The position numbers and the translations under genes were made by a program. A stretch of DNA of 64,000 bases. Origin: Vermamoeba vermiformis (Eukaryota > Tubulinea > Echinamoebida). A model generated the notes under the pieces. That model ran no database searches. It worked only from the letters and a program-made list of their open reading frames with translations, and was not told the origin of the DNA. Below, piece by piece: positions 44,277 to 56,335 of the stretch; within the stretch, counting starts at the first letter, position 1; the number at the start of each line of letters is the position of its first letter. Location: the NCBI GenBank assembly GCA_045837725.1, contig JBEWZL010000298.1:47115-111114 (forward strand). Direction: 5' to 3'.

Positions 44277-46250
44277 ATGTCTACTTTTATTGAACATGGA
44301 GGTAGTTCAACATCACCAACGAAGATCTCGCGAAAAGGAGACACCACAAAGGTGATTAACGAGGTCCGAGAGAAGCTGCGCGCGATGAAGAAGCCGGCGT
44401 CATTACCTACTAACTGCGAAGTAGGTAAATAGCGCGTTTGTTCGCGTTTCGTTCGCTAATCCGCTTTTCAGAGAATTGGCTCTGTAGGGCGAAGGATCAC
44501 ATTTATGGATAGAAACGACCTCTACGAGCGGATATGGCAAACATTCTTGAAAGAAAAGAACTACGACCTCAGCACTACTGATCGTACTGACTGGCCGTTA
44601 CACGCGATTGTTGGTACACCTGGATCAGGCAAAACACGCTTTATGGCTGAGGTACTGCGACAACCGCATCCCTCTGTAGCTGAACACTTCGCACACTACC
44701 TCTACATACACGCGACGTACAACAATGGCAATGAAGTCACGGACTTGGACCGAAAGGCACCAGCTCGATGCCTAGCTCTGCGCCTGCTGTATCATTACTT
44801 CATTGAAGGACCTCCTCATACGCGCCTTGGAAGTGTTCTCGGTGAATTGTTCAAGTTAACGAAGCACTTGGACGACTCTGTCACCATCCACACGGCACTG
44901 GAGCTTATTCGCGAAGACTACATTCAAGCCCACCGTCTCGACCACACTACTACTGTACACATTGCACTCGGACTGGACGAGTACAACAAGTTTTTAATCG
45001 GTGGAGCCAGCGCTTCTTGCGAGATTAGGCAGATCGTAGAGTCTCTTGCGAGCTCAAGACTACGTCCTCCAACCAATACTCGAGTGTTTGTACTTCTTGC
45101 AGGAACGTCTCGTCGCGCTATCATCGATGCTGGTTATCATTCGACTCTCGTCATCGACACCCACCGTTTGGCACCTCTGTCTGAGGCCTCGTCCCTCACC
45201 ATCATCGCCAACTACTTCCAATCAACAGACATATACACCAATGCAAGTATGAGACATCTGCTTCTAGACATTGGCGGTCATCCACGATTGCTCGAGTGGC
45301 TAGTACGCGAGATGGACCAGCACTCGTCCGTTGCGGATGTGAACTGGTCTGCTGTGCGTCACGTGCTCACTACAACGATAGCCACCAGTTGGGATGGTAC
45401 GAGCATGGCTGCACTGCAGAGTGTCCTCATGGCTATGGTCAAACGAGAGCCGCAAGCCACCGATGAAATACAAGGCCAAAGTGCCCTCACCATCGATGGT
45501 CTGGAACAACGAGAACTGGGTCTGAGATTTGACGAGTGTAATGTGCCCTACTGGCCTCGTCTTTACTTGCAGGCTTGGACCTCGCAGTTGTCAGGCCACA
45601 GAAAACAGTTCCACTCCGCACTGCGCTACACACTCGACTGCTGCACTGACGGAGAGGTGTTTACTAGGCAACACTTTGCACGCTTCTGTGCGCAGTACTT
45701 GGCACTGAGAATCGCAGCCTTTGATGAGGAACATGTGCCCGTACACGCACTTCTGCGTGGAGCTGCGATGGCGAAGGACGTTAGAGAGTGCAACCTGGAG
45801 GTTATCATGCCCCAGCACGAGAGTTACGGCGGAAGAGTACTCACCACGAACAAAACATTCCCCGCTAAGAGGTCACTGATCGATGCATATGGCGTGCCTA
45901 TTAACTGGCACAACACTGGTCGCGTAGTCGTCAACAATGAAGGCGCGCCGTTCGACCTTTTCGTCAATCTCGGTGTGCCTGGTCTGAAGGAGGGCTTCTT
46001 CATCTGTGGTCACACTCAATACTGCAACAACGCGCGATTGACTGCTGAGCACGTGATGACTGAGCTGAAGAAGGTCAAAAGAGCAATGAAGAAGGCGCAC
46101 TTGAAGCACTGGATGTTGCTCATAGTGACCATTGGCCAGTGTGATTTGAGTGCAAAGGAGGTGCCTGCGAGGTGTGCCGTAGTCAGTGCCAGTCAATGTC
46201 AACACTTCTTCACCAAGCCTTTGGCCGAACGGGTGCTCTTTCGGTGTTGA
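44277..46250 (+). CDS. Crinkler/RHS-type P-loop NTPase protein
   Basis: Two exons: 44277-44420 and 44472-46250, joined in phase 0 through a GTAGGT donor. It appears whole, about 640 residues. The P-loop is VGTPGSGKTRFMAEVLR, followed by YIHATYNNGNEVTDLDRKA, then ALRLLYHYF and a Walker B-like region ALGLDEYNKFL with VFVLLAGTSRR after it. This pattern (GTPGxGKS/T, FNN, RLLY..F, DE) is that of Crinkler and RHS family proteins of oomycetes, chytrids, trypanosomes and amoebae. The C-terminal 250 residues may hold a nuclease-like fold but no motif is certain. A downstream frame, 46307-46431 (LGDQTEKLTRLRQEQPFESA), could be a spliced C-terminal exon through a weak GTGCTC donor. Role unknown; family members are linked to DNA damage or host interaction. 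Confidence 0.72.
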
Positions 46251-46463
46251 ATTACGGAACTATAACCATCAATACTGCTGCCGTGTGGGTGTTATGTCGT
46301 CTCAACAGCTCGGTGATCAGACGGAGAAGTTAACGCGCCTGCGACAAGAACAGCCGTTCGAGAGTGCGGATGATGTGTGCCGTCGATTAGGCAAGCAGTG
46401 GAATAGCTTGCGGGATGTTATTGTATTCTAAGTATCACTGATCCTAAGTAAATGGACCTTGGC

Positions 46464-47542
46464 TTATTTAGTTTTGTGCTTATGTACAAATTCGGTAAAT
46501 GTGGGAAAATATCCGGCGCAGATCCAAGTCTCCATGTGCCGTCCATCAGGGAACTTCTTCAATTCCTTTTTAGGAGCGGGACAGTGATCGAAGAGATCTT
46601 GCGACATGGTGGTGGGAATCATCTCGTCACGTGATCCTGACAGCACCAACAGCGGCATGTGCACGCGTGTGATGGTGTGCAGACTGGGCCAGCGGTGTGT
46701 CAGAAGAAATGCAAAGTATCCAAATATGGGCATGACTTCACCAACCAGGGCTGCCACGCTGGTGAATGTGTTTTCTATAATTAGACCGGTCACGTGCTCG
46801 GGATTGTGTGCCGCAAGATCGATGGCGACAGCACCACCGAGACTGCGTCCAAATAAGTAAATATCTTTGCATTGCAGATCTTCGCGGGCCAGAAGATAGT
46901 CGAGTGCTGTCTGTGCATCTATTTTTAGCCCCTCTTCGGAGACAGTTCCGTGACTGAGTCCGTAGCCGCGGTACTCCAACAACAGAACATTGCATTTGAC
47001 ACGTGTCATCAACTGCTGGGCATTGTCGAGGCGATGTCCGATGTCTGAGCACGTGATTAGTATTTCAGTGAACGAACAGACAAGTCACGTGACTTACTGC
47101 CAGCATTCGAGTGCAAAAATAGCACCGTGGGAACTGTTGCAAAGTGCGGCGTGTGTTTGATGAAATAACTGTGAAGACGCACGTGATCGGGTGTTGTGAG
47201 CCACACCTAGTGGATAGTACATGAATATTATAATAGGAGAGTATACTGTTGTGTTGGTGCTCTAAATTGAAATTGAAATAATGTGAAATTAATTCAAAAA
47301 TAATTCAATAATTATTTAAAAATCACAGTTCAATATATTCGAATGTGCGACAATACAGGGCACTTAAATATATTCACATCTACCTCCTCCCAGTCCTCAA
47401 TGTTGTGATCTTCCGGGTTCTCAACATTCGTGCGCGCATCTCGCGGCATGTAAAACACGAATATCAACATGTGCTGCAAGAAGTATACGATGGATATGCC
47501 AATGCCGATTACAATCAGGGGGGCCCAGATCAGCTGCAGCAT
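46464..47542 (-). CDS. ABHD13/BEM46-like alpha/beta hydrolase, membrane anchored
   Basis: Three exons. The start at 47542 gives an N-terminal membrane anchor (MLQLIWAPLIVIGIGISIVY). The fold is marked by VPTVLFLHSNAG (oxyanion strand), then DIGHRLDNAQQL, LLLEYRGYGLSHG, the nucleophile elbow IYLFGRSLGGAVAIDLA, the acid in LSGSRDEMIP and the His in FPDGRHMETW. All three catalytic residues (Ser, Asp, His) are present. BEM46/ABHD13 proteins are serine hydrolases of unclear substrate at ER or plasma membranes; ABHD13 has been linked to lysine-linked lipid signalling only tentatively. The gene is tail-to-tail with the Crinkler-like gene and closely follows PIG-M. Confidence 0.9.
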
Positions 47543-47693
47543 GGTGCGATCTGTTTTGGACGCAAATTTAAATGAGCTAACAGAAAACAACACGATTATA
47601 TAGCTATATTAAGATATTCTTATCATCAATGTAACACCTATAATAGTGTTGCGCGTCAATATGAATGATCATCATCTAGTATTTATGTACAAG

Positions 47694-49388
47694 TTATTTG
47701 TGCGGTACAAAGTGCGTGATGAGTTGCTGCAAGATCCAGACATTGATCGCAAAGTATACCACGCCTGATAGCCATATTTGGAAAAAGGTATTCTCGCCCA
47801 AGAACTCCAATTTGTACGCAAAGAACAGCCACAACAACTGCAAAGATCAATCAATCAATGTGTGCTTTTCCTAATTTGGTAAGGCATGACTTACTTGCGC
47901 ACCCTGCCAGAGTGCAGCCATCAGAATCGGTCTAAATTTAGACTTGAATTCCAAATAAGGCAATGCGAGGGGCAGCAGCGAGAAGTACCAAATAAAGTAC
48001 TGCAAAGTTTGAGTCAGGAGTACTTTCCAAATATAGTAATCAAGTGACGTACCTGCACGGTGCAGACCTTGTTGAATGCCACAAAAGTAAATGTTTGCAA
48101 TATTATGCAGAATCCGAGCTGCTTAAAATAGCGGTGCGTGTACACCAACATGAGTGCCATCTGCGGCACGAATGACACGAGACTGAGTATGACACTTGAC
48201 ACGCGATCGATCAGTGAAGGCACGTGACTGAGCACGTGGCCAGTCGAGAGATAAATGTGATAAAAATAGATCGAGAAGTTGTGGCGGTTGTCTTTGCGCC
48301 ATAAATGGTAAAGATAGGTCTCGTACAGGAAGGTGTAGCCATATCTAAAATTGGCAAGTGAGTGGTGACGGCACGATGACCAAATAAGGCAATACTTACA
48401 GCCAGTACATGCCAGCAGTGAGCAGCAAAAATACTGTCGCACTGACTGCAAAGAACGTCAAGCTCGCGCGGTTGAAGTAGTCCGTGAATTTCATGAATGG
48501 TTCGGATTGTTTGCCTTTTTTGGAGCTCTTCACGTGCTGCAAGTGATAATTCCGACCCAAGAAGAAAAACAGCGGCAAAGAATAGAGGATCGGATAAATT
48601 TTGAAGTGCACTGACAGGCCGTAGAGTGCTGAGCCCAAGATGAGTCTGGGAGTGGATGCATGGCCCTGGTAGAGGTGGCACAGTGCCAGCACGATGAGCA
48701 GTGCCACCACGGACTCGGCATTGCCACGTGTGCTGACATTGATCGCGATCGGATTCAACAGCCACAGCGCCACGCACATGCGCACGTGATCAGCGGAATA
48801 ATTCGAGGTCTGTTTGAGAATGCTCTCGAGCAGGGCACCGATCAGCAGATCTGCTACCATAAATAGACATTTGCCCCAGAGTGGTGTCAAGTAGATGTTG
48901 GGTGTCAACAGATAGGCGCTGCTGCTGTCAGTGATTGCCTAATTAGGTAATGTGCGACAGTACTCACATCAAGGGCGTGTAGCGGTACGTTGTGCGCTCG
49001 AATGGTGATTGGTGCAAAGTCACGTGACGCGCTCCGTCCTCGAGCACGTGATAGTCAATGTCAGTGTAGCTCACCGCCACTGTGTACGGCGTGTTAGTTA
49101 CATTGAAAATGCATTGTAATAAGCAGACATTAATCGTCTCATTGGTCGATATTAAATTGGAACTAGTGTAATAGAAACAGAAATGAAATTAATTATTTAA
49201 TTAATTTATTCTCGATTGCACACCGAGCAATTAATACAATTACCTCGCCAGTGTAATATAGTATAAATATATTACTTACGATTATTATCTTGCCAATGCC
49301 CGTACGCGATGAGAGCCAGACGGATCAGAAAAGCAAATCCGTACAATCTGCGCGAGCTACTCGTCAATAAATGCAGCAATTTGATCAT
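47694..49388 (-). CDS. PIGM: GPI mannosyltransferase 1
   Basis: About seven exons; the start at 49388 gives [20 protein letters not shown]. The ER-lumenal acidic motif is in [18 protein letters not shown], with DxD typical of dolichol-phosphate-mannose-dependent enzymes. It is followed by [12 protein letters not shown] and [40 protein letters not shown] and [20 protein letters not shown] are the strongest family signatures. About ten hydrophobic helices extend to the C-terminal FVPHK. PIG-M adds the first mannose to the GPI anchor precursor and needs PIG-X/Pbn1, which is not in the window. CCTAATTAGG and CACGTG words occur in exons and introns. Confidence 0.93.
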
Positions 49389-49558
49389 GGATTATACAGC
49401 ACACTGGTCGACATCAAATAGCGAAATATAATCACTCAAATCAATAACAATTGATTGCAGCTGACGTCACAGCAGTGAAAAAAATGACAAAATATCTTTT
49501 ACATTCTTTTTTTAACCCTCACCATAGCGAAACAATACTTGATACGCAGCAGTTTAAT

Positions 49559-50918
49559 ATGTTCAACTACAGTGCTGAAAAGACTCAACTCAACATTCTC
49601 GACCAGAGCAAGATCAAAGCTGCTCTCGATGATTTGCGCAATAACAAAACACCTACTAACTGGTACGTCATAGTGTACACGTGAAGTACATTAATTATAA
49701 CGCTAATTTACTACTAATCATATTCGAGTAAATTTCAAAATTAAAAAGATATTTTTCAAAACAAAATCTTTTTCAGATGCACTTCCACCCACTCACTTGC
49801 GATTGCATATTAGGGTATTGCTGAGCTATGCTGAAGACAAGAAAAACGACCTCTTCTTGCAGGCCACAGGCACAGGTGGTTTCGAAGAGCTCAAGTCACA
49901 TCTGACGCCCAACAACGTCAAATACGCCGTGTTTGAAGTGGTGGTCAAGGGTGACACGTACAATCCAGTCAAATTCATGCTCTTGACCTGGATTGGCAAA
50001 GAAGTCTCGTGAGTACAAGCGGCTGTCAATTTGTCGTTCACTGAACTGAATTATTCCGCAGTCCTGGTCTCGGCAAGGCTCGCTGTGCTGCTCACCGCAA
50101 TGAATTGTACGCGTTCGTGAACGTAAGTGTCAAACAGTGACTAGTACGAGGTGTCAAAGTGTCAAGCACTAACTCGCGCGCAGAGTGCTATTGGCATTGC
50201 TGGGGAATTTCAACCCGCTGACGATGATCTGCTCGACTACGACACGATTGCTGCCAAGTATGGAACATATATTGCCCTATTTGGAATGTGACTAACCGAG
50301 ACTTCAGATTGACACGTGTCGCCAATCAAAGTTCGACCAACTCCGACAAGACGCGTCAAGACATGTCACGCTCACACGTTGAAACTGGTGACCGGTCCAA
50401 GTCACGTGTCAATCTCGACGATCAGATCGCGAGTGAACTGAAGCGTGTCTACCAGGGTCAAGCTACTTGGTGAGTGTCGCGTGACACCTGTCAAACTGGA
50501 GCTCGTACTGACGTGTAAAACAGGACCTCATTCGGCTACAGTGACACTGAAAAAGATCGCGTTGAATTCTTAGAAACAGGCAACGGTTCACTGAACGACA
50601 TTAAGCGATTATTTGCAGATGATAAGATTCGATTCTGCGTGTTCTGCCTGGAATATTTGCAGCCTGGATTCGTTGAAAAAGTCAAAAAGTATATTTTAAT
50701 CACGATGGTCGGTGCTCACGTGCCACCACTGAAAAAGGCTCGCAGCAGTGGTCAACGACAAGGTACCTCGCCGTTCACTGAATTAATGTATTCGCATAAC
50801 TAATCAGTGCACAGACATTGTGGACTATGTGCTGGCGTCGTGTCCGTTCCACTTGCACTTCCAGCCCAACGACCCCGAAGAGATCACTGAGAAGAATATT
50901 GTCGCTAAATTCGTGTAA
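49559..50918 (+). CDS. Coactosin-like actin-binding protein with two ADF-H domains
   Basis: About six exons. The start at 49559 (MFNYSAEKTQLNILDQ) leads to KAALDDLRNNKTPTNW, spliced at about 49663-49812 to VLLSYAEDKKNDLFLQATGT. The first ADF-H domain includes GGFEELKSHLTPNNVKYAVF, VKFMLLTWIGKEVSPGLGKA and HRNELYAFVN. A linker (RVANQSSTNSDKTRQD) precedes the second domain: SFGYSDTEKDRVEFLETGNG, IKRLFADDKIRFCVFCLEYL and KYILITMVGAHVPPLKKARS. The spacing and the GGFEEL motif fit coactosin more than cofilin. Such proteins bind F-actin; two linked domains would allow two contacts. Single-domain coactosins are about 140 residues, so this is a tandem form. Confidence 0.82.
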
Positions 50919-50994
50919 TTTTAACTGCCAGGTACGGTAATACAGTTTGCATAAATAGTTTTACTTTTTACAATTCGTGTTCTATCTTACATGC

Positions 50995-53666
50995 TTAGTC
51001 ATCGACGAGATCGATGAGATCAGCGACGCTCTCAAATCTATTTACATTTTTGTCTTTTCGGCTTTGTCGACCGCGCCTTCGTGGCTGTTCAACTGTCATG
51101 TCTAATTGACCTACTGGCTGCTCAGTTGCTGGCAGAGCAACGACATTCGTGTTGTTAGTATTGTTATTGTTGTTCACAGGTGTGCTCGGAGTGGAGTTGG
51201 GTGTTGAAGTGGAGTTGGTGCGAGGTCGCTTGCGTGCTGTAGGAGGACTCGGACTGCGCTCTCGTCGCCTGCTCTCGTTGCGTCTTTTGCGTCGCACGGC
51301 AATGGGCTCTTCTTCGATTTCAATGTCCGAGTCATTCTCGTACACGTTTGTGCGCGCCAGTAACGCAGTTAACGGTGTGCGAGGGGTGTCATCACTTGAG
51401 GGACTGGTCAGGTGATTGGAGCTCTCGTAGTCGTGTGTCTTTTCAGCTTCCTCGGGCACATTAAGCGCAGCTGTGCGTTGTGGTGGTGACGCACGCTGCG
51501 GCTCAGAATTCTGCCCATTGCTGTCCGAGCTGCCGTTGAGTGCTGAAGGAAACACCGTTTCTTCATCGTCCAACACGAGTGTTTGTGACGCTTGAGAACT
51601 TTCAACTGGCTGTGAGGCTGGTGGTGTCCTGGACGGTGGTGACATTGGTGTTCGGGGTTGCGGTGTTCGAGGCTGTGGCGCTCGCGATGGTGGCGATTGA
51701 AAGCTGGGCGGCGGTGACATTGGAGGCAGTTCACCCTCTTCGAGCGGTGCTTGCTGGCGCGAGGGCGTCGAGACTGGTGCGTGATGAATGTAATCAATCT
51801 GTGGTCGTGGGGGTTGTTGCGGATCAGTTGGCGTATGGACATTGGGCAATGGTGTAACGGGCATGGGTGTGTGGGGTAGCGAGGTACTGGGCATTGGAGT
51901 GTGCGGCAGTGATGTTGAAGGGGCAGGGGTGGTGGGTAGTGGTGAAAGCACCGCTTGCATCTCTCGCGTGGTGATGTTCTCGAGCGGAGAGTGCTCGTGA
52001 TTGTTAGAACTAGGGTTGTCTTGCTGTGTTACTGGTGCGGGGGCTGATGGTTGAGCGGACTGCGGTGCCTCATCGATGGATATGTCCATCACCGTGTTAG
52101 TAGTCTCGTTAGTATTGTTTTGCAATTCTTGTTCCAATGTACTCGCGATAACACTCTCAATAGGCTTGTGAACAGCATTGGTATTGCTGAGTGTGGTTTC
52201 CATATTCGGATGCGGTCTATTGTCCTCATTCAAGGTGTCCACGAGGTCTGAGTAACTCACCTCATTACCATATGTGTATTCATGCCCACTCGCTGAGTCT
52301 TTACCCCCATTGTTATTGTTGTCCGTTCTATTGTTCGCAGCCATTTGAACGGTCTCAAGCACCTGCTCAATCTGCGCGACCATGTTACCAATCTCACCCT
52401 GGCCAATCACTTCCCAATCAGTTCCTTTTTCTCCTTGCAGCTGATCGTCATTCGCCATTCCCATCATCTGCTGGTCTGGTGCAGTGTGTAATACTTGCAC
52501 GACAGGTACGGGTGCTGGATGTACTATTGGCCGTTTGCCCGCGTTGCGTGGTGGACCCTGCACAATACCTGTAATGTGTTGTCCATCGTAACCAACAATG
52601 CGCTGCTGCGAGGGATGTATCAAACCATTCAACTCGTCTTTTTTGCGTTTCTTGCGCTGTTTTTTAGCCAATTGTTCCGCGTCAATCAACACCGCTGATC
52701 CTTTGCGCGGTCGTCCTCGCTTTCGTTTGAGACCCTTATGCGTCCATATCCAGCCCGGAGCTACTTCAGTGCCAAACGGTAAATTAGCGTATTGTGCGGG
52801 GTTGATAATTTCAGGTCCATCGTGACTCCTATTCAGTTGCGCAGTGTCAACTATCGTGGGTGCAATAGACGAGTGGTGCTGCTGATACACAAATCCCTCC
52901 ACAATGCCGTGCTCTAACAGTCGCAGTGTCTCTTCCTCGCCATTAACTACACCAGTCGGTGCCATTGAGTGGTCACCATTCATCAGCGGTGAAGCGAGAG
53001 CCGTGGCGGGATTGAAGTTGTTGATCATGTTCACATGTTCGTGTCCATTCAGCGTGTACTCCTCTTCGTCCTCGTCCTCGTGGTCATCAGTGAAATTCAC
53101 CGGTCGAATGGGTGCGAAACGGTATTTCGAAATTACATCGGGCTCAGCGGAATAACCCAATTTGATTTCAGGATATTGAATGGGGACTTGACCTGCAGCA
53201 ATAAATGCAAAGATTAATTCCTCGCCAATCGTACTGTGATAGTTACCCGTACCCAAGTCTTCCGAGAGTGCGGAGGTGTCGAGCAGAACCTTCTCGCCAA
53301 GCCACAGCGCCCTCTCAGTGTGGTCGCGATATTCGTACCGCGTGATTGGATGACACAATATGGACATGCTCGGTGGTCGACGCAATATGAACCACGAGAG
53401 CACTGGCGCGAGATACTCTTGCGGACACCATACTTCAAAGGATCCAATCGTATGTGGGCCCACAGGTTCCTCATTGACCTTGAAATGTATAAATAAATAG
53501 CGTTGCTACAATGCAAGCTTACCTTGTCCAAAGCTACGACGTACAACTTGTCTGAAACAAATCTGAAAAATTCATTGCGAAGTTCCATCGCCATGTCTTT
53601 CGATTTAGGATTATTTTGATAAAAATAAATATGGAAATGATATTCTTTAATTTCTTCGTCGTCCAT
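50995..53666 (-). CDS. DOPA 4,5-dioxygenase-domain protein with long disordered AT-hook tail
   Basis: Two exons: 53666-53523 and 53478-50995. I took the ATG at 53666 (MDDEEIKEYHFHIYFYQNNP). The first 130 residues match the DOPA-dioxygenase family: YHFHIYFYQ, AMELRNEFFRFVSDK, PVGPHTIGSFEVW, VLSWFILRRPPSMSILCHPI, then DHTERALWLGEKVLLDTSAL. The metal-binding His pattern (HFH, GPH, CHP, DHT) appears kept. The other 700 residues are disordered and rich in Pro, Ser, Asn and Gln, with an AT-hook-like KRKRGRPRKGS and later RRRGRQSRKDKN, plus Arg/Lys clusters that look like nuclear signals. The known family is a small soluble enzyme in betalain or catechol metabolism; the long tail suggests a nuclear or chromatin-linked use. 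Confidence 0.78.
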
Positions 53667-53912
53667 TTCCAAGTTACTAAACAAAAAATTAGATGTCGGT
53701 ACAAAAAGGAAAATTGAACAATTTGAAGTATATCCTTCAGAATTTGGTTGTAGTAATTTTAATATAATATTATTTGTTTATAAATGTTTGTTTTTGGACA
53801 CTTCTTTATATTGCAGAAATATTACCGTTACGGTCAAATCTACCGAATAGTTAATGTACAAAACGCAAACATATATTACACTTCATGTTGGTACTCGTAG
53901 GGCAATAATAAT

Positions 53913-55887
53913 ATGGTTTTTTCGGATGATTTGTCGGTTTCATTTGCTCCGAAGAAATTTTGCGCAAGATCGGACGAAAAACCAAACCGCCAAAAAGCCG
54001 ATCACTTAGTCACCAGCATAAAGACCGAAGCACAAGTATATCATTATTGTAAATGTTATTTAATTGGCAATAATTTTGGAGTATGGAGGTGAATCATAAG
54101 GTTGAAGAGGAATCCTCTGATTTGCCGAGAGTGCCGGATGAGCGCGTTAATAAGAAAAAGAACGATAGCCCATCTGTTTCTGATATTAGTGATGATGATA
54201 GCAGTAGCGAATCATCGGTAAGAACCTCCGTTCTGAAAAATACGTAAAACGATCTGTTGAAAGTTTATTCACCATCTTTTATGAATATGTTTTAGCGTCT
54301 ATAATTAATTATACAAAATTAGGATGCACCAAAATTACCGCCTAAACCAGTAAAACCGCGGAGATCGAGGACGAGTATGTTAGCCTCCTTTGGTGAGTAA
54401 TTACTAAAAATTATAAATAAATCGTAGTATTAATTATTATGTAGGTTTTGACATCAATGACGCTGGAAAAGTCTCATCAGTATTTACTGCACTCGATGAA
54501 AGAGAAGCTGCAGAACAGGAACGAAAACGACAGGAAAAAGAAGCTAAAAGACTCAAAAGAGAAAAGCTGCGTCAAGAACGCGAGCGAAAACGGATGGAAC
54601 GCGAGGAGAAAAATCAACGAGAGAATGAATCGGAACAAAATATTAAATCAACTGAAGACACTAATGATGGCAGTCTACCGCCCATTCGTGACTCACACGA
54701 CAATGAACAGCCAAAACAAGCGCACACAAGTGACGTTCCCAATGGTGATGTTCGGCCAAACACAATTGTTGCGAAGACCGAACAATCTGAGACGAATGGT
54801 GAACTCCCGCGCAAAAAACGAAAATATGTCCGCAAGCCTAAAGAAGAGCCAGAAGAGGGCAAAGAAAAGAAACGACGAAGGAAAGACAGCGAAGACACCA
54901 AACCTCGCAAGAAAAGGCGAAAAGACAGCGATGAGAACGCAGAAGAAAAAGATAAAGAAGTCACGAAGAAAAAACGACGGAGAAAAGAGAGCAATGGTGA
55001 AGAAGAAAAACCAAAACGAAGGAGAAAGAAGAACAATAACAACACTGAAGAGCGGTCAGAAGAGGAGCCGAAGAAAAAACGAAGAAAGAAAAAGAAAGAA
55101 GATGACGTCAGCCACGACAAATCTGATTCGACGAATTCGGTCAAGAAAACTACGCGCAAAAGAAAGCCTAAGAGAGAAACCAGCAAAAAATCTGAAGCCG
55201 AGAACGAGAAGAGCGAGAGCGACAATAAAGCTACACGTGCCTCGAAAGACGAAGACGACGAGAGCAGTGAGAGCGGCGAGGAATGGACCTTAATAGAGGA
55301 GGACTTGTTACGTAAGTGTTGCACGCATATGAGCGTGAGATTGATTAATGACAGCGCGGAAATTAATTTTTTTTTTGACAGCGGGAGACACGTTGACAAT
55401 ATTTTCCAAACAAGTATTCAACGAAGGAATTAAAAAGCATGCCAAGACAGCTGCCGCAAGAGCGCTCGATCGAGGATATGGTTATCCCATGGTGGTACGT
55501 CACGCGATCCAAGTGGATCTTCAACTCTCATACTCACTTTTATCGCAGCCTTTCCCGAAATTGAAGCCAAAATATCAGCCACGCAAAGGTCTCTATGACT
55601 GTTTCAAGCAATTTGCAGCCAACAATCAAATAGCTGCCCCTGCACCACTTCTCAAAGGACGAAAAGATTTTCGAATACCATACGGTGCTGAATATGCCTC
55701 TGAGCATAGTGCAATGCCGAATATAGAAGAGGATGACAAGCGACTACATGGCAGTCGTAAGATTCAACACCCAAAGAAACGATTGCTGTCACATCTGCGT
55801 TCAAGTTCAGATGGCAGCAAACAAAGCGATCTTGCGCAAGATGAGGTCGACAATTTTGTAAAAATTAATACCGCGGAATCAATGTAA
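53913..55887 (+). CDS. Lys/Arg/Glu-rich probable nuclear protein, family not recognised
   Basis: About six exons. The start at 53913 gives MVFSDDLSVSFAPKKFCARS; acidic and Ser-rich segments follow, then a long charged helix (REAAEQERKRQEKEAKRLKR) and repeated KKRRKDS / KKKRRRKES blocks up to about 55200. The end has EEWTLIEEDLL, a weak SANT-like Trp motif, and after two introns IFSKQVFNEGIKKHAKTAAA and FPKLKPKYQPRKGLYDCFKQ. The basic repeats alternate with acidic residues as in nucleolar and chromatin proteins. No enzyme motif is visible. On the opposite strand a Ser/Leu-rich frame is open only because of this composition. Confidence 0.65.
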
Positions 55888-56335
55888 TATTGTACAAATA
55901 AAACCCACACGCCTTCATGAGCGCCAAATATCTCGGATCTGAATGATTGACGGAAGATAGTAATTACGATAAAGCTATTTGCAAGAGGTAGTTAAATATC
56001 TACTCTGCCCGTCTAATTATTAGGGGAGTGTAATTACGCCGGGATCTTTCTCAGATCCGGCGCCGTGAGTTCCTGTTTTATGAAAATTCTTCAATTTATC
56101 ATCACGAAAATGTTCTGCAATGAGTTTCAGGGCAATCTCATTCATACGTCATGCTAATAAGAGTGTAAATGAGTGGCCAGCAGTCGTGCCGGACCTCGCG
56201 ATTCATCGTGAACTCAGCAGTTAAAAATCCTGTCCTGAACTCCTTCCGCGCTTTTGCAGTTGTTTAATTCATTTTTTGTAATCAGCGTACACCACGCATG
56301 AATAATATTTAATTTATATTGTTATTCAAACGAGA
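55888..56335. other. Spacer with a GC-rich hairpin upstream of the RRM gene
   Basis: About 450 nt. At 56038-56061, GCCGGGATC and GATCCGGC can pair around a 7-nt loop (one bulged G). No coding segment is supported. The second half is probably the leader of the RRM gene; TTTTGCAG near 56263 could be the acceptor of a 5' UTR intron. Confidence 0.45.

Noticed and set aside
54614-55399. Ser/Leu/Phe-rich minus-strand frame of 261 codons
   Set aside because: It is the complement of the Lys/Glu/Arg repeat coding region; the composition alone keeps it open.
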